Below, in pieces: positions 1 to 8,952 of a stretch of DNA of 64,000 nt. A model generated the notes under the pieces. That model was not told the DNA's origin and ran no database searches. It worked only from the letters and a program-made list of their open reading frames with translations. The position numbers were made by a program, and so were the translations under genes. Numbering within the stretch: position 1 is the first letter of the stretch; every line of letters starts with the position of its first letter. This stretch comes from Terrisporobacter glycolicus ATCC 14880 = DSM 1288 (lineage in GTDB: Bacteria > Bacillota > Clostridia > Peptostreptococcales > Peptostreptococcaceae): assembly GCF_036812735.1 (NCBI RefSeq), contig NZ_CP117523.1:2294001-2358000 (forward strand), written 5' to 3'.

Positions 1-169
1 TTTTCATATAGTTCACATCCTTATTATTCCAATTACTTTGCCCATTGTAACATTACTTTATAAAAAATTCAAATGGCTAAATCTAATATGTATTCTAAAT
101 TTATACTTATACTTTATGACATATTTTAAATAATAATCATATTTAGCAAAAGTTTTTTAAATATTTACT

Positions 170-208
170 AAAAACAAAAAATAAGAGCTGGATATTTTTG
201 TATCCAGC
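170..208 (-). terminator. Intrinsic terminator of the molybdopterin oxidoreductase gene
   Basis: Arms GCTGGATA (187-194) and TATCCAGC (201-208) form a stem which, read on the minus strand, is followed by a T-rich run (about 186 down to 170). It lies just past the stop codon at 241. Bases 1-169 upstream of it show no gene or structure that I can support. Confidence 0.85.
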
Positions 209-240
209 CCCCTTTATTACATCTAATCTTAGTTTATATT

Positions 241-2169
241 TTAATATTTATATAATTTCACAAAAGTCTCGTTATAAGTTACTTGGCCACCTATATCTGA
301 TATACCAGATTTTATTATCCAGTTAGGATTTCCGTGTTTTTTCCACCAACCTGCATACATCATAACCACATCATCGCAAATAGAATCATCAATTTGTACT
401 AAAACTTCTATCTTTCCTTCACTTGATTCCATATTTATCAAATCATCTTGATAAAATTTATATTTAGACGCCATCTTCTTATTAATAAAAGCTTTGGCTT
501 TGTTTTCGTAGTCCATATAATGTTGACTAAACAAAGAGTCACTTCCATGATTTGTTAATAATCTAAAATTGTATTCTTCATCTACTTTGTTAGGGTTTAA
601 GGCCTTTTCATTTATAAATATCTCAAATTTTCCCGACTCAGTTTTAAATCTTTTATCTTCCCAAGCTATACATTTATGTATTGTAAAATAGTTTTTTGCA
701 AGATAATCTAAACTTATATCATTTTCTATATTTCTTAATGGTTCTATAACTTTTTCCAAATACTCTTTTTTGTCCACATAAGGATAATTAGTAAGGTTTA
801 ATTTTCTAGCTACTTCTTGGAAAAAATAATACTCATCCATAAAATCATTTTCCGGCTCCAATGCTTTTTCAATATATGTTAAGTAAGGATTAGTCATAGA
901 ACTATATAGCAAATCTTCACTTTCAAAAACACTTGTTACAGGAATAAATAAATCACAACTCTCTGCTGTATCAGTTAAAAATAAATCAAAACATACCTTG
1001 AACTCAATTTTAGACATGGCTTTTTCTAATTTTTTTAACTGAGGTAATTGATTTAAAAGATTACTCTTTGTTATTACTGCCATTTTAATATTCTTCTCTT
1101 CAATAAAATCACTTATTTTGCTTACATAGAAAAATTCGTCATCTGCATATTTATAGCTGTGGTAAGGATCTGTGTTTAATATATCTGGGTAAACTCTATT
1201 GGCATAATTAACGCCTCCACCACTATATCCTATTTGGCCCGTTATAGCTCCTAGTGTATTTATATATCCAATAGTACTTCCACCATAATTATATTTTTGC
1301 ATACCATATCCTTGTAAAATAGTGGAATATATTTCTGCATATTTTTTTACAATAAAATCTAGGTGAGGTAAAGTCACTCCACACATTTTGCATAAATTTC
1401 TTAAGTTCAGCTTATCTAAATAAGCTTTGTATTCATCAAAGTTTTTCACATGCTTATTTATATAATCTTCATTATGCAAGTTTAGTTCAATTATTCTTTT
1501 CCCCATAGCCAAAGCTAAAGCCCCATCTCCACCAGGTTTTATCCTTAAATGAAAATCAGCTTGTTTTGCTGTAGGTGTAAGAATTGGATCAATAACAATA
1601 ACATTAGCCCCTGATTTTTGAGCTATTTTGATCATATTCATTGTATGTATCGTTGTATTAGCTGGATTTTTTCCCCATACTATAATAGTTTTACTATTTA
1701 ACATATCTTCCAATGAATGACTTTTTACATCTCCAAAATTTCTTTTTTGGGCCTCTATTCCTGCACTCCAGCAAGGACCACCCTTTTGTTTACAACTGCC
1801 TCCAAAAAAATTAAAAAATATCTCTCCAATGCTTTTAAGAAGACTTCCACTTCCATATTGTTCATAATATATAAAGGATTTTGATCCATAGTTTTCTTTA
1901 TAATAGTTTAACTTTTTTGCCATAATATCTATGGCTTCTTCAAAAGTTATCTCTTCCCATTTATGATTAACCTTTAATAAAGGTTTATATTGTCTATTTA
2001 GATGATTATGTCTTTTAACATGCTTTAGCCCTTTTTTACAAATAAAGCCTTTAGTGTATGGATGGCACTTGTCTCCTTCTATTTTTGCAATATTGTTGTC
2101 TTCAGTATATACATTGAATTTACATGCATCATAGCAATCTAATGTACAACCTCCACTTAAAACTTTCAT
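241..2169 (-). CDS. Molybdopterin-dependent oxidoreductase, [4Fe-4S] catalytic subunit
   Basis: Catalytic subunit of the DMSO reductase/formate dehydrogenase superfamily, 642 aa. The N-terminus holds the cluster ligands C8, C12, C16 and C44, the Cx3Cx3Cx27C spacing typical of the family. A Cys-containing loop (C126, C133) follows, and the C-terminal part looks like the molybdopterin-dinucleotide-binding domain. There is no Tat or Sec signal, so it is probably cytoplasmic. No electron-transfer or membrane partner lies next to it, so it may work alone with a ferredoxin or quinone partner encoded elsewhere. The start has a good ribosome site (GAGGGTGATGAG then ATG). The substrate (thiosulfate, polysulfide, formate or other) cannot be read from the sequence. 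Confidence 0.85.
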   Translation of the reverse strand: MKVLSGGCTLDCYDACKFNVYTEDNNIAKIEGDKCHPYTKGFICKKGLKHVKRHNHLNRQYKPLLKVNHKWEEITFEEAIDIMAKKLNYYKENYGSKSFIYYEQYGSGSLLKSIGEIFFNFFGGSCKQKGGPCWSAGIEAQKRNFGDVKSHSLEDMLNSKTIIVWGKNPANTTIHTMNMIKIAQKSGANVIVIDPILTPTAKQADFHLRIKPGGDGALALAMGKRIIELNLHNEDYINKHVKNFDEYKAYLDKLNLRNLCKMCGVTLPHLDFIVKKYAEIYSTILQGYGMQKYNYGGSTIGYINTLGAITGQIGYSGGGVNYANRVYPDILNTDPYHSYKYADDEFFYVSKISDFIEEKNIKMAVITKSNLLNQLPQLKKLEKAMSKIEFKVCFDLFLTDTAESCDLFIPVTSVFESEDLLYSSMTNPYLTYIEKALEPENDFMDEYYFFQEVARKLNLTNYPYVDKKEYLEKVIEPLRNIENDISLDYLAKNYFTIHKCIAWEDKRFKTESGKFEIFINEKALNPNKVDEEYNFRLLTNHGSDSLFSQHYMDYENKAKAFINKKMASKYKFYQDDLINMESSEGKIEVLVQIDDSICDDVVMMYAGWWKKHGNPNWIIKSGISDIGGQVTYNETFVKLYKY

Positions 2170-2343
2170 CTCATCACCCTCATTTTACCTAGAAATATTT
2201 TATATATAAATACAACCGCATCCAAGGAATACAGTTTTTCTACTTGTGAATTCTTTACTTTGTATTCTTTACACAACTTTAGTTGCTCACATACAGTATA
2301 TCAAAATAATAAAAGAAGTGGTGAATTGTTTTTACTTTCACAA

Positions 2344-2375
2344 TAAAAGCTCATTTAAAATAACAATGAGCTTTT
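2344..2375 (-). terminator. Terminator of the 264-aa unknown gene
   Basis: Perfect 11-bp arms AAAAGCTCATT (2344-2354) and AATGAGCTTTT (2365-2375) overlap the stop codon of the minus-strand gene at 2374. The A and T runs at both ends mean it could work in either direction. Confidence 0.8.
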
Positions 2376-3168
2376 ATTTGGAAAAATAATTTTTAACTTT
2401 TAACCTTAAAACTTGATACGTTGACTTATAAATTTTAGTTTTGTTTATTTTATCTATTTTATTTTTATACCTTTTCCCTTCAATAATACTTATTAGAAAA
2501 ACATCATCTATTAAAATTTTTTCTATAATATCATCTTGATTTTCCACTTTATAATATACATAAAAATAGTTCTCATTGATTATTTCTATACCATTAGAGG
2601 TATAATTTCCTTCACTAACAATCAGATTAAATTTTGAATTTTCATCTATAATATTACCTATACTTTTTTCACTTTTAAACAATACTTTCAAATTACTATA
2701 ATACCTTTGTATTTCATCAATTTCATTTATCAAAATTTTCTTATTAACAAAAATATTAATATTATCATTTTTGTTTGTGATTAATAGTTTCAAGGTATCA
2801 TCATTATAATCTAATGCTGTTGCAAACTCCTTTTCTTCCCATAATCTTCCCTTTACTGCCTCTATAGCTATTATATTTCCATTGATATTAAATACTTTTA
2901 CTTTTATTAGAGCCTCCATATTATTTTCTTTAAGATCTCTTAATTCGTTTTTACTAATATCTACATATAAAATATCATTTTTAACCCTTCCAGCATACTC
3001 ATATACCTTATTTGCAATATTGTCTTCAATAATTAAATTTATTGCTACACTTTTATTGCAGTAAATATTATACATGGAATACAATTTAACACTAATAGTT
3101 AACTTATCATCATTATAAAAAACATTTTCCATTTGTGGAGAAATTAGTGGTTCATTATAAAAACCCAT
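2374..3168 (-). CDS. Hypothetical protein, 264 aa
   Basis: I do not recognise this protein. It is rich in Lys, Asn and Ile, has no signal peptide or membrane segment, and alternates short beta-prone stretches (residues about 20-110) with a lysine-rich C-terminus. It has its own ribosome site (GAGGGAATTTT before ATG at 3168) and its own terminator, so it is a real single-gene unit. It sits between the molybdopterin enzyme and a VOC protein, neither of which suggests its role. Confidence 0.6.
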   Translation of the reverse strand: MGFYNEPLISPQMENVFYNDDKLTISVKLYSMYNIYCNKSVAINLIIEDNIANKVYEYAGRVKNDILYVDISKNELRDLKENNMEALIKVKVFNINGNIIAIEAVKGRLWEEKEFATALDYNDDTLKLLITNKNDNINIFVNKKILINEIDEIQRYYSNLKVLFKSEKSIGNIIDENSKFNLIVSEGNYTSNGIEIINENYFYVYYKVENQDDIIEKILIDDVFLISIIEGKRYKNKIDKINKTKIYKSTYQVLRLKVKNYFSK

Positions 3169-3263
3169 AAAATTCCCTCCCTCTTAAATTCTTAATTTAT
3201 AATATGATAAACAAATATTTCAGTACCTTATATGCAATATATATTTTAATACAATTTATTATA

Positions 3264-3647
3264 TTACGCAGTTATTTCAATTTGATTATTTTCAGGTCCA
3301 AGTATGCAGCTTTCATAATAACCATCTCCTGTTGTACGAGGTCCACTTATCACTTCATATCCTGCTTTTTTTAAATCTTTTGTTAATTTATCTACCTTTT
3401 TCTTACTTCCCACACTAAAGGCCAAGTGAATATATCCACTTTGCGTTAGTGATTTTTCTATTGCTACCATCTCAGGACGTGTCATTATCTCAAGCTTAGT
3501 ATTATCATCAAATGTTAAAAAATATGTTTGAAGTCCTGTTAAAAAATTATGATATCTTTTATCTATTTTTGCTCCGAAAAACTTAGTATAAAAATCCTTT
3601 GTATTTTCTAAATCATTTACATACATTGCTACATGTTCTATTCTCAT
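3264..3647 (-). CDS. VOC (glyoxalase/dioxygenase fold) family protein
   Basis: A 127-aa single-domain vicinal-oxygen-chelate protein with two beta-alpha-beta3 modules. The positions that bind metal in the family are all filled: H5, E53, H74 and E124. This fits a lactoylglutathione-lyase-like or related metalloenzyme that forms a dimer, in the cytoplasm. The ribosome site AGGAGAG lies upstream of ATG at 3647. It follows the ROK regulator gene on the same strand by about 40 bp and may be co-transcribed with it. The substrate is unknown; low-GC Firmicutes use bacillithiol or other thiols rather than glutathione, so the glyoxalase I label should not be taken literally. Confidence 0.85.
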   Translation of the reverse strand: MRIEHVAMYVNDLENTKDFYTKFFGAKIDKRYHNFLTGLQTYFLTFDDNTKLEIMTRPEMVAIEKSLTQSGYIHLAFSVGSKKKVDKLTKDLKKAGYEVISGPRTTGDGYYESCILGPENNQIEITA

Positions 3648-3684
3648 TTTATTCTCTCCTATTTTATAAATATATTTTACTGAT

Positions 3685-4698
3685 TTATATAATTGTCTTT
3701 TTTGTTATTGTAAGATTTGATTTTAATAAATCCTTACACAACAAATTTATTCCCCACATAATATATTCAATAAGATCATGTATTTTTATTAGCTCTGGTA
3801 ATTCTTCTTTATTAAATATATTATTTAAATTCTCTTTAATATTTGAGTAATCATCTACAACAGTAGAACAAATACCAATAGCTTGAGGATTTAACATGGC
3901 TATAATAGACTGAGTGTATCTAGTAATTAACTCTTCATGACCTTCTTTGGAATTTAAAAGTATTTCCATATTATCTGTAAGGTCAATTGGTAAATATTGA
4001 ACCTCACCAGCCAAGTTATTCATTCCTTTAAGCATTCTTCCATTTACTATAATCCCTACACCTGCGCAATGATTAGCTGGTTGGAATAATAAACAAATAT
4101 CTTCGTAGTTTTCTTGATCTAAATAAAATCCAATTGCTGCTGTATTAACATCATTGCCAAAAATAATCTTTTGCTCGTATTTTTCCTTTAACAACTGTAT
4201 AATATTAATTTCATTAAAATTATCAATGCCTGTAGATATTACTTTTTCATCTTTTATAATTCCAGGAATACTAACTCCAATAACTTTAATATTTTCTATT
4301 TTTTCTAAAACACTATCTAAAATTTCATAAATATCTTCAATTGAAATTTTAGGTTTAACAATTCTATTTTCCATTAAAAGCTCATCTTTTAAATTATAAA
4401 CCCTGTAAACAAGATGAATTCTATTACTATTTTTAAAAATAGATAAACATAGGTTTTTAGAATAATTACTATTTAATTCATAGTGCTTCGAAGGTCTTCC
4501 TCCTGTAGATTTTGCATATCCAGATTCAACAACCTGATCACTTTTTAACAAATCTCCTACAATATTGTTAACACTTCCAAGAGACAATCCCGTCAAAATT
4601 GATAATTCGTTTTTTGTACATGCATCTCTATTTATCAATGCATTAATTATTTTTTCCTGATTTATCTTTCTTAAATTTCTGGTATTGCTAATGTTCAT
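3685..4698 (-). CDS. ROK family transcriptional repressor (NagC/Mlc/XylR type)
   Basis: N-terminal winged helix (residues about 8-65, with the NELSILTGLSLGSVNNI recognition region) joined to an ASKHA/ROK sugar-kinase-like domain. A complete kinase site is not obvious, as is usual for ROK repressors. I place the start at ATG 4698, because AGAGGA lies 6 bases upstream of it; a TTG further upstream (4716) has no ribosome site. The upstream region carries a long perfect palindrome (4754-4786), the probable autoregulatory operator. The VOC gene follows. No sugar transporter or kinase is adjacent, so the effector sugar is unknown. Confidence 0.88.
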   Translation of the reverse strand: MNISNTRNLRKINQEKIINALINRDACTKNELSILTGLSLGSVNNIVGDLLKSDQVVESGYAKSTGGRPSKHYELNSNYSKNLCLSIFKNSNRIHLVYRVYNLKDELLMENRIVKPKISIEDIYEILDSVLEKIENIKVIGVSIPGIIKDEKVISTGIDNFNEINIIQLLKEKYEQKIIFGNDVNTAAIGFYLDQENYEDICLLFQPANHCAGVGIIVNGRMLKGMNNLAGEVQYLPIDLTDNMEILLNSKEGHEELITRYTQSIIAMLNPQAIGICSTVVDDYSNIKENLNNIFNKEELPELIKIHDLIEYIMWGINLLCKDLLKSNLTITKKTII

Positions 4699-4753
4699 TA
4701 ATTTTCCTCTTTTCAACTGAATTATTATTACTTTAAATTTTTTTATTATTTGT

Positions 4754-4786
4754 TAATACTTTTAATAAGTCTTATTAAAAGTATTA
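4754..4786. promoter_or_regulatory. 33-bp palindrome upstream of the ROK gene (probable operator)
   Basis: Arms of 16 bp (4754-4769 and 4771-4786) match perfectly around a single central T. The inner half-sites read TTTTAATAAG then CTTATTAAAA. It lies 55 bp upstream of the ROK start codon, and the same half-site appears at the second ROK gene (16629-16673). It has no T-run on the gene side that would make it a terminator. Confidence 0.7.
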
Positions 4787-4861
4787 TAATATATTTTTTA
4801 TTATAAAGGTAATTTTTATTATAAAATTTTTTTTATACATTTTTAATTTTTCAAGTATTGC

Positions 4862-4890
4862 TTGACTTTAAGCCAAAATTGAAATACTAT
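4862..4890 (+). promoter_or_regulatory. Sigma-A-type promoter for the PadR/HAAS pair
   Basis: TTGACT (4862-4867), a 17-base spacer and TACTAT (4885-4890) lie 36 bp upstream of the PadR start codon. Confidence 0.6.
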
Positions 4891-4925
4891 CTTTTTATAA
4901 TACATAGGAAACCGAGGTGTTAATT

Positions 4926-5249
4926 GTGAATAAAGAACTTATAAAAGGTAGTACTGTCACATTAATTTTGAATACGCTAAAAAGAGAACCAACGTACGGT
5001 TATGGGATGATTAAAGAAATAGAAAATAAATCTGGTGGAGTATTTCTTTTCAAAGAAGGGACTTTATACCCTATTTTGCATGACCTTGAGAAAAACAAAT
5101 TTATTGAATCCTTTTGGGAAAGTGAAAATGGTAGGCGTAGAAAATACTATAGAATTACAAAAAAAGGCTTAACAGAATTGAAAAAACGTGAAAATGAATG
5201 GGAAGTATTCAGCAAAACAATGAATCTGGTATTAGGGGGCCAACACTAA
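4926..5249 (+). CDS. PadR family transcriptional regulator
   Basis: Short PadR regulator with one winged-helix domain. It has the family signature region YGYGMIKEIE in its N-terminal part, then the FKEGTLYPILHDLE recognition helix and a basic RRRKYY wing. I choose GTG at 4926 because GAGGTG (4914-4919) is 6 bases upstream; GTG at 4917 overlaps that ribosome site. It overlaps the next gene by 1 nt (TAATG), so the two are translationally coupled. PadR genes followed by a HAAS-domain membrane protein are a recurring pair in Firmicutes, with the regulator thought to control the pair. Confidence 0.9.
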   Translation: MNKELIKGSTVTLILNTLKREPTYGYGMIKEIENKSGGVFLFKEGTLYPILHDLEKNKFIESFWESENGRRRKYYRITKKGLTELKKRENEWEVFSKTMNLVLGGQH

Positions 5250-6181
5250 TGAATATAGAAAATAACACTATTGAAAACTTTCTACAATCTGCATGTAGGT
5301 TTATTTCCACAGAAGAAAAAGCAAAAGATATGAAAGATGAGCTTAAAGATCATATCTATAGTTATATTGAAGAATATACAGAGGATGGTATGAGCTGCAA
5401 TGCTGCCACAACTATGGCTTTAAAACAAATGGGAGATCCTGATACTTTAAGTAAAATTTATAAAGATAAAATTTATAAGTATAATAAATTATTTAGAATT
5501 TTTTCACTAATAATAATTACATTCATATTTATATCTAGCGACTTTGTCTATATTTCTTTTAATAGTTCTAGCAATTTTGAAATATTTCAATACTTAGCTC
5601 TTACCATAACTGTTTCTTTACAAAGTATATTTGAGATTGTGGACTTTATAAGAATTATTAAAAAAGATGGTGAACTTTCTAGAGAAGAACCTCTTTTTTA
5701 TATTCAATCCTATAAGGAATCTATTTGGGATGAAAAAGTTATGAAATATGTTCAAATTTCTTTATTGGGATTTTGTATTATACTTTTTATATCTCTTGTA
5801 AATAAATTTAATAATATTGAATCAGTAGAAGTATTCTCCTCTTCTTTAGTAACAATAAATAGTATAAGTTTTATTTTACTTGTAACAATTAGTGTATCAA
5901 TATTTAGTCCTAAGGGAAAAAATGCAATTGTATATAATGAGGGTATACTTATGTTTAATTCATTTGTTCCCTTTTCTAGTATAAATGGATATATATGGTC
6001 AAAGGAAAATATAAATGGAAAACCTTGTTATAGTCTTGCACTTTCAACTAAAAAAACATCCATTTTTAAAAAGTCATCTTTAATTTCCAATGACAGGGCT
6101 TCTATAAAAGTTAGCTCTTCTCAAATTACTTTATTAAATGAATTATTTAAAAGTAATAATATAGACGAAATTAATAATTAA
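5249..6181 (+). CDS. HAAS-domain (DUF1700-like) membrane protein
   Basis: 310 aa. The N-terminal ~75 residues form the HAAS (permease prefix) helical domain, with ELKDHI and the MGDPD turn. Four hydrophobic segments follow (about residues 80-100, 115-135, 165-185 and 200-220), then a soluble C-terminal part of about 80 residues. I start it at ATG 5249, with GGGGG (5235-5239) as ribosome site; an in-frame start at 5198 would lie inside padR. Such proteins are thought to act with the adjacent PadR regulator in envelope stress or membrane signalling; the exact role is unknown. Confidence 0.85.
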   Translation: MNIENNTIENFLQSACRFISTEEKAKDMKDELKDHIYSYIEEYTEDGMSCNAATTMALKQMGDPDTLSKIYKDKIYKYNKLFRIFSLIIITFIFISSDFVYISFNSSSNFEIFQYLALTITVSLQSIFEIVDFIRIIKKDGELSREEPLFYIQSYKESIWDEKVMKYVQISLLGFCIILFISLVNKFNNIESVEVFSSSLVTINSISFILLVTISVSIFSPKGKNAIVYNEGILMFNSFVPFSSINGYIWSKENINGKPCYSLALSTKKTSIFKKSSLISNDRASIKVSSSQITLLNELFKSNNIDEINN

Positions 6182-6211
6182 AAATAAGTAATATAAAATT
6201 TTATATAATAA

Positions 6212-6259
6212 AGAGTAGTAATTTTTACACATTATAATTTTAAATCACTACTCTTTTTC
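6212..6259 (+). terminator. Terminator after the HAAS gene
   Basis: AGAGTAGTAATTT (6212-6224) pairs with AAATCACTACTCT (6242-6254), with one mismatch, followed by TTTTT. Its right arm overlaps the end of the hydrolase pseudogene on the other strand. Confidence 0.65.
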
Positions 6260-6500
6260 ATTTTATCTAATTGTTTATTATAAACTTTTTCTAACTCTGA
6301 ATTTATTATATCATCCTTGCATTCATAAAACTCACCATGCCCTCCATCATTAAGAGAAATTAATTTAGACTTTTCTATTGTATATTCATACATTCAGCAA
6401 ATTCAAAAGTACATACACCATCCATACACAAACATTATTGTCTTTTCACATTTTGAATTTATATCTTCTTCAAATATTTTTACATATGTTAATTATCATT
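6232..6500 (-). pseudogene. Alpha/beta-hydrolase pseudogene (C-terminal remnant)
   Basis: On the minus strand three short overlapping reading frames spell the last third of an alpha/beta hydrolase. The first reads ...KTIMFVYG, the next DGVCTFEFAEC, and the last SKLISLNDGGHGEFY up to the stop at 6232-6234. In intact family members these are one continuous stretch holding the catalytic Asp (in DGVC) and His (in GGHG). At least two frameshifts separate the parts, and the N-terminal two thirds with the GxSxG nucleophile are missing. The last open piece (6393-6232, 53 aa) has an ATG but no ribosome site. The rest of the gap (about 6500-6660) holds the promoter region of the next gene. Confidence 0.65.
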
Positions 6501-6553
6501 TAATCTTTTCTTTTTATTATTATGTTGCAAATTTTATTGATTTTTATTGTTAA

Positions 6554-6580
6554 TTGATAATAAGTATTGATTGATAATAA
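6554..6580. repeat. Direct repeat TTGATAATAA upstream of the ferric-reductase-like gene
   Basis: TTGATAATAA occurs at 6554-6563 and 6571-6580, 17 bases apart. TGATAAT is also the Fur half-site, so iron control is possible, but no clear 7-1-7 inverted repeat is present here. Confidence 0.35.
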
Positions 6581-6670
6581 AATACATATTATAATTTCAT
6601 TACAATAAAATATTAAAAACAATATGAAGAAATAAACAACCCGTGTTTCTCATATTTAGTGGAGGTAATT

Positions 6671-7396
6671 ATGAATTTTTTAATATCAATAATAGTCGCA
6701 ATATTGCTAGTAGCTTTTGGTCGCGACTTTATCAAAAAACATGCTAATATTTGTTATATACTAACTACAATATTATCAATTTTATTAATAGTAGGATCTT
6801 ATACAGGTGTAATTTGGACTTTACCAGCCTGGTTTACTACTACTCTACTTCCTATTTTAATAAAAAGTACTTTTTCAACTGCTCTTTTTGTTATTGTTAT
6901 GTACACAGGAGCCTTTCGAAATGGAAGTAAATTAATTAAGTTTTTAATGCCAATTAGAGCTGAACTATCAATTATAGCAGGTATACTTACTTTAGCTCAC
7001 AATATAAGTTTTGGTAAAAATCACTTTGTAAATCTTTTTACAGCACCAGAAACTATGCAAACTAATATGAAAGCTGCTGCAGGTGTAAGTATAATTCTAA
7101 TCGCAATAATGGTTCCACTGCTTATCACTTCTTTTCCTAGTGTTAGAAAATGCATGAAACCTAAGTCATGGAAGACATTGCAAAGATCTGCATATTTATT
7201 CTATGGACTAATATATATTCACGTTATGTTAATAATGGTTCCAGTTGCTCTTTCAGGTGATACTAATTACATAACAAATGTTGTGGTTTATAGTGTTGTA
7301 TTTATAACTTATGCTGTAATGCGTATTTCTAAGCTTGTAAGTAAAAGGTCCCTTTCTAAATCAAAGCAAGGTTCTTCAATGGAAGCCGTAAACTAA
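6671..7396 (+). CDS. Ferric-reductase-like transmembrane (cytochrome b type) protein
   Basis: 241 aa with about six hydrophobic helices. Histidines sit where ferric-reductase-like/MsrQ heme-binding helices have them: LAHN in the third helix and YIHV in the fifth. No flavin or NAD domain follows, so a redox partner would have to be separate. The start is ATG 6671, with GGAGGT (6661-6666) just upstream; a GTG at 6659 overlaps that site. A strong terminator follows. The function is predicted by fold only: transmembrane electron transfer to iron, methionine sulfoxide or another acceptor. It could also be an unrelated integral membrane protein. Confidence 0.6.
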   Translation: MNFLISIIVAILLVAFGRDFIKKHANICYILTTILSILLIVGSYTGVIWTLPAWFTTTLLPILIKSTFSTALFVIVMYTGAFRNGSKLIKFLMPIRAELSIIAGILTLAHNISFGKNHFVNLFTAPETMQTNMKAAAGVSIILIAIMVPLLITSFPSVRKCMKPKSWKTLQRSAYLFYGLIYIHVMLIMVPVALSGDTNYITNVVVYSVVFITYAVMRISKLVSKRSLSKSKQGSSMEAVN

Positions 7397-7440
7397 AAAA
7401 GTTGTAGATAGTTTATTTTAGTAACTATCTACAACTTTTT
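7396..7440. terminator. Bidirectional terminator between convergent genes
   Basis: Perfect 18-bp arms (7396-7413 and 7423-7440) with a 9-base loop, A-tract on the left and T-tract on the right. It serves the plus-strand membrane protein and the minus-strand hydrolase. Confidence 0.9.
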
Positions 7441-7450
7441 ATTTAACTTC

Positions 7451-8221
7451 TTAAGAAATACTCTTATTTATAAAAATTTTAAATTCATTTAGCAAAATTT
7501 TAAATTCATTTTCATCATAGTAAAAATGCCCTGATTTTTCTAAATTTATAATTTTATAATCATTTTGTAATTTACTATTATAAACTTTTAAACTTCTGTG
7601 ACTAACAAGCTCATCTTTTTTACAGTGAACAATAAAAGTTGGTATTTCTATATTTTTAAGTTCTTTTCTACTTATCCTTATTAACTTAAATAAATCCACA
7701 TATCTAGGTATCCAAGTAAAATAAGTTACAGGCAAGCATCTATCAACACTAAAAGCTTTTTGTGCACACTTTGCTAAAATATCTTCTTCTCTAATTCTTC
7801 CTAAGGCTACTCTTATGCTACTAATAATCATATTAAATTTAACAAAAACTTTAAGAGGCGCTGATATTAATACAAGACCCTTTATTTTATTTTTATATTT
7901 TAAAGTAAATAATAGTGATATTAATGACCCCATAGAATGACCTACTAATATAATATTTTCATAATCATCTTTATACTTTAATATTTCTTTTTCAACTGTA
8001 CCTAACCATTTATTTTTGTTGCTTCTTCCAAATTCTTCTCCGCTTTTTCCATGTCCATCTAATAAAACTGCTGAGTATGAAAATCCTTCTTTATGTACAT
8101 TTTCTGCAAATTCTTTAAATTGGTTTGGCCCTTCTAGTATTCCGTGAATAAATATAACCATGGTATTTGACTTTTTATTTTCAAAAGCAAAGGGTTTATG
8201 TATTTGTTTTTCTACTACCAT
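7451..8221 (-). CDS. Alpha/beta-hydrolase fold protein (serine lipase/lysophospholipase-like)
   Basis: 256 aa. The HGILEGP oxyanion-hole motif is near residue 26, the nucleophile elbow GHSMGS has S96, and the late acid (KKDE near 205) and His (SGHFYYDE near 233) complete the triad. There is no signal peptide, so it is cytoplasmic. It resembles monoacylglycerol lipase/carboxylesterase-type hydrolases. The histidine phosphatase gene lies 19 bp upstream on the same strand, so the two form an operon. The substrate is not deducible. A broken relative lies 1 kb away (6232-6500). Confidence 0.88.
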   Translation of the reverse strand: MVVEKQIHKPFAFENKKSNTMVIFIHGILEGPNQFKEFAENVHKEGFSYSAVLLDGHGKSGEEFGRSNKNKWLGTVEKEILKYKDDYENIILVGHSMGSLISLLFTLKYKNKIKGLVLISAPLKVFVKFNMIISSIRVALGRIREEDILAKCAQKAFSVDRCLPVTYFTWIPRYVDLFKLIRISRKELKNIEIPTFIVHCKKDELVSHRSLKVYNSKLQNDYKIINLEKSGHFYYDENEFKILLNEFKIFINKSIS

Positions 8222-8240
8222 TAATTTACTCCCAGAATTA

Positions 8241-8840
8241 TTAATAAGCCAAAGCTTCTTCTACTTGACTAAAATCATGTCGTATAATTTCAATTAATTT
8301 GAACTTTTTATTTTCGTACTCATATTTAAATATGGTGCAGTTAGGTATGCCTGTTTTCATCAGTTCATCTGCATCTTCAAAATTTGATAAGAAACATAAA
8401 GAAGCCAATCCATGAGACACCGCTAAAACAGTGTTATGATATTCTTTTTCCATTATTTCTGTACAAGTTTTAAGCATTCTTTCTTTAACTTGTGACAAAG
8501 ATTCTCCTCCGTATTGGACAAAGAAACTTTCATAATCTTTTTTATCTCTAGGTTTTAAATCTTCACTTTCTCCTTCAAATACACCAAAATTCATTTCTTT
8601 TAAACCTTTTAATCTTACATAAGGTATCCTTCCATTAGTGGCGATTTCTAGAGTGTCACAACATCTTTCTAAAGATGAGCTATAAGCATGGTCTATATGA
8701 ATATTTTTTAAATATTCTCCCGCTATTTCAGCTTGCTTTTCCCCAAGTGATGTTAGCGGTGAATCACAATGCCCTTGCATTTTTTTTCTTAAATTAAATA
8801 AAGTTTGACCATGACGCATTAAATATAATGTTTTCTTCAT
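8241..8840 (-). CDS. Histidine phosphatase family protein (phosphoglycerate-mutase-like)
   Basis: About 199 aa from the preferred start. The phospho-acceptor motif LMRHGQT (His10) is followed by the second Arg region SSSLERCCDTLEI, the acid in MNFGVFEGE and the second His in AVSHGL. All four core residues of the branch are present. I prefer ATG 8840 because AAGGGG is 7 bases upstream; ATG at 8846 is only 1 base from it. It is probably a broad phosphatase of the CobC/GpmB type rather than a glycolytic mutase. It forms an operon with the hydrolase downstream. Confidence 0.88.
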   Translation of the reverse strand: MKKTLYLMRHGQTLFNLRKKMQGHCDSPLTSLGEKQAEIAGEYLKNIHIDHAYSSSLERCCDTLEIATNGRIPYVRLKGLKEMNFGVFEGESEDLKPRDKKDYESFFVQYGGESLSQVKERMLKTCTEIMEKEYHNTVLAVSHGLASLCFLSNFEDADELMKTGIPNCTIFKYEYENKKFKLIEIIRHDFSQVEEALAY

Positions 8841-8952
8841 ATTCATTCCCCTTCTAACTTTAATGATAAATATATTAAAAACTACCTAACTCTACATGCA
8901 TATAATAATTGTAGCATAAAAATTGTCAAGGTTAAGCAAATGGTATTCTATA

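Noticed and set aside
5198-5248. Longer HAAS-protein start inside padR
   Set aside because: ATG 5249 has GGGGG at the right distance and overlaps the padR stop by 1 nt, the usual coupling.
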